From NCBI GenBank assembly GCA_046152925.1, contig JBJXFX010000010.1, positions 1 to 18,182 of the forward strand: a stretch of DNA of 18,182 bases, in the 5' to 3' direction. The notes beneath the pieces are model-generated. The model worked only from the letters and a program-made list of their open reading frames with translations, searched no databases and was not told the DNA's origin. Every line of letters begins with the position of its first letter. The stretch's first letter is position 1. Made by a program: the position numbers and the translations under genes. This stretch comes from CAMAUF01 sp046152925. Its GTDB lineage: Bacteria > Chloroflexota > Dehalococcoidia > Tepidiformales > Tepidiformaceae. Of the stretch, positions 14,255 through 18,182 are shown piece by piece.

Positions 14255-15031
14255 TTGAACCGTCCTTCGGGCCTCAACGCATTTCTCTTCCCGGCGCCGG
14301 AGAAGGCGCTCGGCTCGGTGCGGACGCCGCCGCTGATCCGGGTCCTGCGGCCGATCAGCTTCGCCCTCTGGCTCGTCATCTTTTGTGTCCAGGCGATCAC
14401 GATCATCGCCACAGGTGATACCAGTGCCTGGCCGGTCGTCGTCATCTCGACGATCCCGTTCGTGATCCTGCACACCCAGTTCTGGTACGAAGAGTCCGAG
14501 CAGGGCCGCCGCTTTCACCACGTCGTCGAGCGCATTCGGGGCAGGATCTACGAGGACGAACTGACCGGCTTGCCCAATGCGCGCCACTTCGTCTTCGAGT
14601 TGCGCCGCCAGATGATGCGCTCGGTCCGCAACGGTCGCGGCTTCTCGCTCGTGCTGACAGACATGGCCGGCCTCAACCCGCAGGAAGACCCGAAGGCGCT
14701 CCCAGCTATCGGCCGAGCGATCCGCCACACGTGTAGCGAGGGCGACTTTGTCGCCCACCTGGAGGGCCCCGTCTTCGCCGCGATCGTCGTCGACGACGAC
14801 CGCGCTGGCTCGGAGAAGGCGGAAGCGCTGCAAGCGGTGCTCGGTGGCCTCGTGCCCGGCACCAAGCGAGGCGCGATCGTCAGCATCGTCTCGCTCACGG
14901 GCTATCAGGGCGAACTCGAAGTGCGGGACTTTCTCCGCCGCGCCCAGCGCGACCTCCTGGCCGGCCGAGCCCGTGTGCCGGGTACCCCATCGGCCGCGCC
15001 CACGAAGCCGGCCTCCGCTCCTGCGGCCTGA
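14255..15031 (+). CDS. Membrane protein with degenerate GGDEF domain
   Basis: A 258-aa protein. Two hydrophobic segments (about residues 34-52 and 59-73) form a membrane hairpin, followed by a GGDEF-like domain. The entry motif DELTGLPNARHFVFEL (101-116) is well preserved, and Asp136 in SLVLTDMAG matches the first metal-binding aspartate. The segment that should read R-GGDEF is instead AHLEGPVF (167-174), and the IND-GH-GD segment is altered and short. Diguanylate cyclase activity is therefore unlikely; a GTP- or c-di-GMP-sensing or scaffolding role is possible. The C-terminus is Pro/Ala-rich. The start is TTG 14255 with GGAG 8 bases upstream; a palindrome precedes it. Confidence 0.75.
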   Translation: MNRPSGLNAFLFPAPEKALGSVRTPPLIRVLRPISFALWLVIFCVQAITIIATGDTSAWPVVVISTIPFVILHTQFWYEESEQGRRFHHVVERIRGRIYEDELTGLPNARHFVFELRRQMMRSVRNGRGFSLVLTDMAGLNPQEDPKALPAIGRAIRHTCSEGDFVAHLEGPVFAAIVVDDDRAGSEKAEALQAVLGGLVPGTKRGAIVSIVSLTGYQGELEVRDFLRRAQRDLLAGRARVPGTPSAAPTKPASAPAA

Positions 15032-15152
15032 TCGTGACGCGTCACACAAGTCCGGAAGAGCTGCTCAGCAACACCGAGGTGCGAGCCGTGTCGCTCCTGG
15101 ATTGAAAGGCTCGTTGCCTCGTCCAGACCGGGTAAACGAGCGATCGTTCCCT

Positions 15153-15188
15153 CCCTCTCCCCTTGGGGGAGAGGGTTAGGGTGAGGGG
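15153..15188. repeat. Hairpin-forming CCCTCTCCCC...GGGGGAGAGGG intergenic repeat
   Basis: CCCTCTCCCC, TT, then GGGGGAGAGGG form a strong stem, followed by TTAGGGTGAGGGG. This matches a hairpin type that I recall as dispersed in many unrelated bacterial genomes. It lies in the 207-base gap between the GGDEF-like gene and the tRNA and may also act as a terminator. The rest of the gap shows no gene. Confidence 0.55.
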
Positions 15189-15238
15189 TCGTCAAGGGGC
15201 TGGATTCCGGCATGAGGCCCGTAGGGTGAGGGCCAGAG

Positions 15239-15312
15239 TGGAGCGGGCGAAGGGAATCGAACCCTCGCTTCAACCTTGGGAAGGTCGCGTTCTGCCATTG
15301 AACCACGCCCGC
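15239..15312 (-). tRNA. tRNA-Gly (anticodon CCC)
   Basis: On the minus strand the acceptor arms GCGGGCG and CGCCCGC pair over 7 bases. The D arm is GTTC-AATGGCA-GAAC. The anticodon arm is CGACC-TTCCCAA-GGTTG, with anticodon CCC reading GGG (glycine). The T arm is GAGGG-TTCGATT-CCCTT. The discriminator is T and the 3' CCA is encoded (15241-15239). The RNA body is 71 nt, or 74 with CCA, with a 4-base variable loop. Confidence 0.93.
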
Positions 15313-15330
15313 TAGCGCAGACATCTAGCG

Positions 15331-15336
15331 TATCAT
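15331..15336 (+). promoter_or_regulatory. -10 box (TATCAT) of the PPOX-fold gene
   Basis: TATCAT lies 29 bases before GTG 15366, and GAGAGG (15354-15359) gives a Shine-Dalgarno site 6 bases before the start. The gene therefore seems leadered. The short gap also has to hold the promoter of the divergent tRNA gene. Confidence 0.45.
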
Positions 15337-15365
15337 CCGGGGACGCCAACATCGAGAGGTCCTCT

Positions 15366-15839
15366 GTGCCTATCCCGAAGGAACTTTCCCTGACCCCCGA
15401 ACAGCTCGACGAACTGATGACCTCGTCGAGGAACATGCGCGTCGCCACCATCGGGCCGGGGACGCGCATCAACGTGACGCCGCTCTGGTTCGGGTGGGGC
15501 GAAGGCAAAATTTTCTTCTACTGCCGCGGCCAGAAGGTCGTGAACCTGCGACGTAGCCCGGCCTGCACGGTCCTCGTCGACCGCAACGAGCGATTCCCCG
15601 AACTCCAAGGTGCGATGTTCCAGGGCAAGGCGAAGGTGCTCGAAACCCCCGAAGATGAAGCCGCCGAAGCCGGCATGGAAGACGTCCGCTGGCAGATGGG
15701 GACTAAGTACGCCGGCGGCCACGGCGAGACGGCGGAGCGCAAGCGGAATGAGTCGACCGCGCGGGGCCGCCATTGGCGCTGGGTCGTCATGACGCCCGAT
15801 AAGCAGGTGACCTGGGACAACTTCAAGATCAAACGGTAG
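15366..15839 (+). CDS. Pyridoxamine 5'-phosphate oxidase-fold (PPOX/split-barrel) protein
   Basis: A 157-aa split-barrel flavin-binding protein. Typical features are LTPEQLDELMTSSRNMRVAT at the N-terminus, TPLWFGWGEGKIFFYCRGQK (the second and third strands), VVNLRRSPACTVLVDRNE and GKAKVLETPEDE. Relatives bind FMN or F420 and reduce small substrates, and many are of unknown function. GTG 15366 is chosen for GAGAGG 6 bases upstream and because the frame upstream runs through the tRNA gene. It ends 7 bases before the end of the convergent GNAT gene. Confidence 0.82.
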   Translation: MPIPKELSLTPEQLDELMTSSRNMRVATIGPGTRINVTPLWFGWGEGKIFFYCRGQKVVNLRRSPACTVLVDRNERFPELQGAMFQGKAKVLETPEDEAAEAGMEDVRWQMGTKYAGGHGETAERKRNESTARGRHWRWVVMTPDKQVTWDNFKIKR

Positions 15840-15846
15840 GTCGGGG

Positions 15847-16335
15847 CTATTCGGGGACCGTGAAGCGCCAGGTTACGTGGCTCCCGTTCGCGGTCTCTGA
15901 GTAGTCGTCCTGCGTCTGCGCCCGGATCACGCGTTGCCAGAACGTGCGGGCCGGGGCGTTGAGCTTGTCCGACTGCACCGTCCACGGGCCGACGAAGCCC
16001 GGAAGGATCTTCAACGCCGCCGCCGCGCCAACTTTCTGGCGCCGGAACTTGCGAAGGATGAAGAAGTCGGCCATCGACCAAGTCGCCTCGCACTTCTTGA
16101 CGAGCGCGAAGCCGGCCAGCCGCCCCTCGACGCGGATCAGGATAGGGAAGCGGTCTTCGCGTTCGACCCAGTAGTGGTCGAGCTCGGGGAAACTGAACTC
16201 GCCGAAGTCCGTAAAGTCGCGGCCATCGAACTCGCTGAGGTCGTGCAAGTAGCACGCCAAGAGCCCGCGCAAGACGGGCTTCTGTTCTGGCGTTGCGAGG
16301 TCCACGGCTACGTCCAAAGCACCCCCGGTGGCCAC
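15847..16335 (-). CDS. GNAT-family N-acetyltransferase
   Basis: A 162-aa protein with the GNAT fold: an N-terminal helix pair (KPVLRGLLACYLHDLSEFDG), strands with PILIRVEGRLAGFALVKK, and motif A represented by MADFFILRKFRRQKVGAAAA, where the acetyl-CoA pyrophosphate loop is R-R-Q-K-V-G-A. The substrate is unknown. GTG 16335 is the first start in the frame, and the box AATTGT lies 6 bases before it, similar to other starts in the window though weaker. Confidence 0.82.
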   Translation of the reverse strand: MATGGALDVAVDLATPEQKPVLRGLLACYLHDLSEFDGRDFTDFGEFSFPELDHYWVEREDRFPILIRVEGRLAGFALVKKCEATWSMADFFILRKFRRQKVGAAAALKILPGFVGPWTVQSDKLNAPARTFWQRVIRAQTQDDYSETANGSHVTWRFTVPE

Positions 16336-16416
16336 ACCGTTACAATTCGGCGGCGGAGTGCCGTTTCTTCACATGGCTCGCTCCGGTATCGGCTACTGAG
16401 ACGGGCTCCCGGCGCT

Positions 16417-16436
16417 CCCGTGGGGCGCCCCGCGGG
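16417..16436. terminator. GC-only palindrome, possible terminator of the YHYH gene
   Basis: CCCG-T-GGGGCGCCCC-G-CGGG is a 20-base dyad with a perfect 10-base centre and one mismatched pair. It lies about 34 bases beyond the YHYH stop on the minus strand. There is no T-tract, so a non-canonical terminator or other structure is possible. Confidence 0.35.
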
Positions 16437-16469
16437 CTCCGCTTTCCAGCAGGCAACAGACGGACGCCG

Positions 16470-17504
16470 CTAGTGCGGGTCGGCGGATGCCGTCATGGGC
16501 GTCCCCTTAAAGCAACTGACCGAATAGGGGAACGCCGCCGTCGCGTGGTAGTGGTACATCGCCACCGTCTTGCCATCCCACTCAACGTCATGGGTGTGGC
16601 CGTGACATTCGTCCAGATCGTCGTTGGTCAACTCGACGCCACCCGGCCCGAACTTGCCGAAGATCCCGAAGCCATCCAAGGCATATCCCAGCAGCTTCGA
16701 ATGGCCGGAGGCGTCGACCGTATCCTTCAGGCATGTGTCGAGGTCGTGATGATGGTACTCCGTCCGGGCGGGATGACCGCCGCACCCATCGAGGACTTCG
16801 TTCGGGCCGGCGTCGCGGCCGCCAGCGTCCAGGGCGTTGAAGAGCACGACACCGTCGTTGACGATGCCTATGGCGCCAAGGCCCGTGCACGTTGGCGCGC
16901 TGGCTACGACCGGGTTCGCCGGGACGCGGTAGGTGCGTTCAGACGCTGCCGGGCTGCCCGGGTTCCGGTCGATTTGATACGCGGGATCGGTGGGCGAGAC
17001 CGGGAAGTTGCCTGTATAGCCAATCGATGGCTGCGGTAAATTGTTCGTCTTAATGACGCGGGTAGCGCCCTCGATAGTCGTCGAGAACGTGGCGCTTGGA
17101 TGGTAGTTTTGGCCGAGCACCGCCAGTTTCTTTGTCTTGTCCCAGGTCCCATCGCCGTTGAACCAGGGCCCCTTCGCCTGGGCCCCGGGGGCATTCGAGG
17201 GGAAACTGGCCGTGCAAGACATGACGAACCCGACTTTAGCCGTAGCCGAATACTTGCCGTCACCAACTGGCAGGCGAGTCAGGTCCACGGTCGAACGTGG
17301 CGCGGCCGTGCCGGAGGTCGCCGCCGGCGAGGCGGCCGATCGCGTCGCACTGGATGCGACGGACGTTCTGGCTGCGGCCGGGCTGGCTCCTCCCGCGGTC
17401 TGTGTAGGCTGAGTCGTCGCGTCGGTGGCATCGTCCTCGGCGCCACACGCGGCGGTGGCGAGGACCCATACCAGCGCGATCACGCACAGAATCCTACGAT
17501 TCAT
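16470..17504 (-). CDS. YHYH-domain lipoprotein
   Basis: A 344-aa secreted protein. MNRRILCVIALVWVLATAAC is a signal peptide ending in a lipobox-like TAAC with Cys20, so membrane anchoring by lipid is likely. A Ser/Thr/Ala-rich linker of about 50 residues follows. The C-terminal part is the YHYH domain: EYHHHDLDTCLK, LLGYALDGFGIFGKFG, DDLDECHGHTHDVEWDGK and MYHYHATAAFPYSVSCFKGTP, with YHYH at residues 317-320. The many His, Asp and Cys residues suggest metal binding; no enzymatic role is established to my knowledge. ATG 17504 is preceded by GGGGGAGAG, and TACAAT at 17541-17546 can serve as -10. Confidence 0.88.
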   Translation of the reverse strand: MNRRILCVIALVWVLATAACGAEDDATDATTQPTQTAGGASPAAARTSVASSATRSAASPAATSGTAAPRSTVDLTRLPVGDGKYSATAKVGFVMSCTASFPSNAPGAQAKGPWFNGDGTWDKTKKLAVLGQNYHPSATFSTTIEGATRVIKTNNLPQPSIGYTGNFPVSPTDPAYQIDRNPGSPAASERTYRVPANPVVASAPTCTGLGAIGIVNDGVVLFNALDAGGRDAGPNEVLDGCGGHPARTEYHHHDLDTCLKDTVDASGHSKLLGYALDGFGIFGKFGPGGVELTNDDLDECHGHTHDVEWDGKTVAMYHYHATAAFPYSVSCFKGTPMTASADPH

Positions 17505-17540
17505 CTCTCCCCCATGCGCCCTTGCCGGTCGTTCGACGGG

Positions 17541-17546
17541 ATTGTA
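17541..17546 (-). promoter_or_regulatory. -10 box (TACAAT) of the YHYH lipoprotein gene
   Basis: TACAAT lies about 37 bases before ATG 17504, giving a short leader that contains a purine-rich ribosome site. No clear -35 box is seen. Confidence 0.4.
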
Positions 17547-17709
17547 GCTAGATTGCGGGAGCGTCCTTGCCCCAGCGTGAAAGCTGAATTGGAACTCCGT
17601 TGGAGTATTGCATAAGCCACAGGGGCCGTGTGGGCGACGCGCTTGCCGGGCGGGCGACGCCGCGCGAGTACCGAGGCTACAGTTTCGGCGCCTTCCACAG
17701 TTCCTTAAG

Positions 17710-17726
17710 CCTGTCCGCCGGACAGG
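17710..17726 (-). terminator. Hairpin terminator after the enoyl-CoA hydratase gene
   Basis: CCTGTCC-GCC-GGACAGG is a perfect 7-base stem 17 bases after the stop at 17744. It is followed on the minus strand by CTTAAGG, a poor T-tract. The remaining gap (17547-17709) shows no convincing gene. Confidence 0.45.
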
Positions 17727-17743
17727 GTGTGAGGATTCGCCCG

Positions 17744-18182
17744 TTATCGGCCCTTAAAGACCGGCTCGCGGCGCTCCACGAAGCTCAGGGCGCCCTCACG
17801 GTGGTCTTCGGTCGTGAACAGGTACGCGAGCGAGGAGCCGACGTAGGCGCCCATCTGCTCCATCGAATTCTGCCGCGATTGCCGCAGCCCTTCTTTCACG
17901 TACCGCATCGCGATCGGTGGGTTGTTCGCGATCTTGGTGGCGATCTCGCGCGCCTTCGTCAGCAGCTGGTCCGGCTCGACCACGTAGGAGACAAGCCCGA
18001 TCCGCAGGGCCTCCTCCGCTGAAATGACATCTCCGGTGAAGCAAAGTTCGGCCGCCTTGGAAGGCCCAACCGCGAGCGGCAGCCGCCAAAGGCCGCCCAG
18101 GTCCGGGACGAGCCCGCGCTTGATGAACAGCTCGCCGAATTTCGCCGCCGTCGAGGCGACCCGGATGTCGGCGAAGAGCGAG
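17744..18182 (-). CDS. Enoyl-CoA hydratase/isomerase (crotonase, PaaG-like), C-terminal part (start outside window)
   Basis: The frame is open from the window edge to the stop at 17744, giving 145 residues of a crotonase-fold protein. Visible features are LFADIRVAST, KFGELFIKRGLVPDLGGLWRLPLAVG, FTGDVISAEEALRIGLVSYVV and the C-terminal helices with NPPIAMRYVKEGL and HREGALSFVERREPVFKGR. In the rat hydratase alignment the second catalytic glutamate falls on Phe here, and VPD carries an aspartate as in PaaG-type isomerases (catalytic Asp in GLVPD). An isomerase or a different acyl-CoA reaction is therefore more likely than simple hydration. The first catalytic site is beyond the window. Confidence 0.85.
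   Translation of the reverse strand, partial: SLFADIRVASTAAKFGELFIKRGLVPDLGGLWRLPLAVGPSKAAELCFTGDVISAEEALRIGLVSYVVEPDQLLTKAREIATKIANNPPIAMRYVKEGLRQSRQNSMEQMGAYVGSSLAYLFTTEDHREGALSFVERREPVFKGR

Noticed and set aside
15176..15508. 110-aa minus-strand frame spanning the tRNA-Gly gene
   Set aside because: It runs through the tRNA and the start of the PPOX-fold gene; its sequence is explained by those features.
17501..17698. Possible 65-aa minus-strand gene before the YHYH gene
   Set aside because: It starts at GTG without a ribosome site or -10 box, has no domain-like pattern, and would overlap the YHYH promoter box and leader.

Overview
The window is GC-rich bacterial chromosome, with tightly packed genes on both strands, very small intergenic gaps, and GTG/TTG as well as ATG starts. 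The gene mix is: an LLM-class flavin monooxygenase, a glyoxalase-fold (VOC) protein, a PPOX-fold flavoprotein, an ACAD10/11-like acyl-CoA dehydrogenase, a PaaG-like crotonase, an NhaA with a long cytoplasmic loop, and HEPN and RelE-like small modules. Together with -10 boxes placed 6-7 bases before start codons, this fits a free-living heterotroph of the Chloroflexota (perhaps Dehalococcoidia/Tepidiforma-like). An actinobacterium is the main alternative. The assignment is an inference from gene content; there is no rRNA or other phylogenetic marker here.

Layout. 1-1370 (+): the 3' end of an LLM-class oxidoreductase, then an HSL-type esterase in one transcription unit. 1449-2233 (-): two overlapping small genes, an unrecognised 97-aa protein followed by a HEPN-domain protein (toxin-antitoxin-like). 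2273-4258 (-): a large Abhydrolase_10-type protein. 4304-4843 (-): a DinB-fold protein. 4871-6238 (-): the Na+/H+ antiporter NhaA. 6279-8419 (-): a unit of a membrane-anchored HExxH protein, a GrpB-fold protein and a tiny two-helix membrane protein. 8512-8952 (-): a VOC protein. 8997-9602 (-): an AbrB-like antitoxin with a RelE-like toxin. 9758-10059 (+): a second RelE/ParE-like toxin gene broken by a frameshift. 10071-10382 (-): an unrecognised acidic protein. 10445-11740 (-): an acyl-CoA dehydrogenase. 11812-12555 (-): an alpha/beta hydrolase. 12687-14144 (+): a GltD/NfnB-like oxidoreductase. 14255-15031 (+): a membrane protein with a degenerate GGDEF domain. 15239-15312 (-): tRNA-Gly(CCC). 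15366-15839 (+): a PPOX-fold protein. 15847-16335 (-): a GNAT acetyltransferase. 16470-17504 (-): a YHYH-domain lipoprotein. 17744-18182 (-): the C-terminal part of an enoyl-CoA hydratase/isomerase.

How the genes work together. Most genes are single units or pairs of catabolic enzymes (acyl-CoA dehydrogenase, crotonase, esterases, flavin and VOC enzymes), suggesting metabolism of acyl-CoA, ester or aromatic substrates, but no complete pathway is present. The most distinctive signals are: (i) a repeated promoter architecture with a TANNNT-like box exactly 6-7 bases before the start codon of about ten genes, indicating widespread leaderless mRNAs, while within-operon and leadered genes carry Shine-Dalgarno sites; (ii) three toxin-antitoxin-like loci, one of them frameshifted; (iii) an uncharacterised membrane-tethered zinc-protease-like protein; (iv) a GGDEF protein without its catalytic signature; (v) a short palindrome shared by the upstream regions of nhaA and the GGDEF gene. 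No gap between annotated features exceeds 300 bases. I saw no CRISPR array, insertion sequence, phage gene or rRNA.
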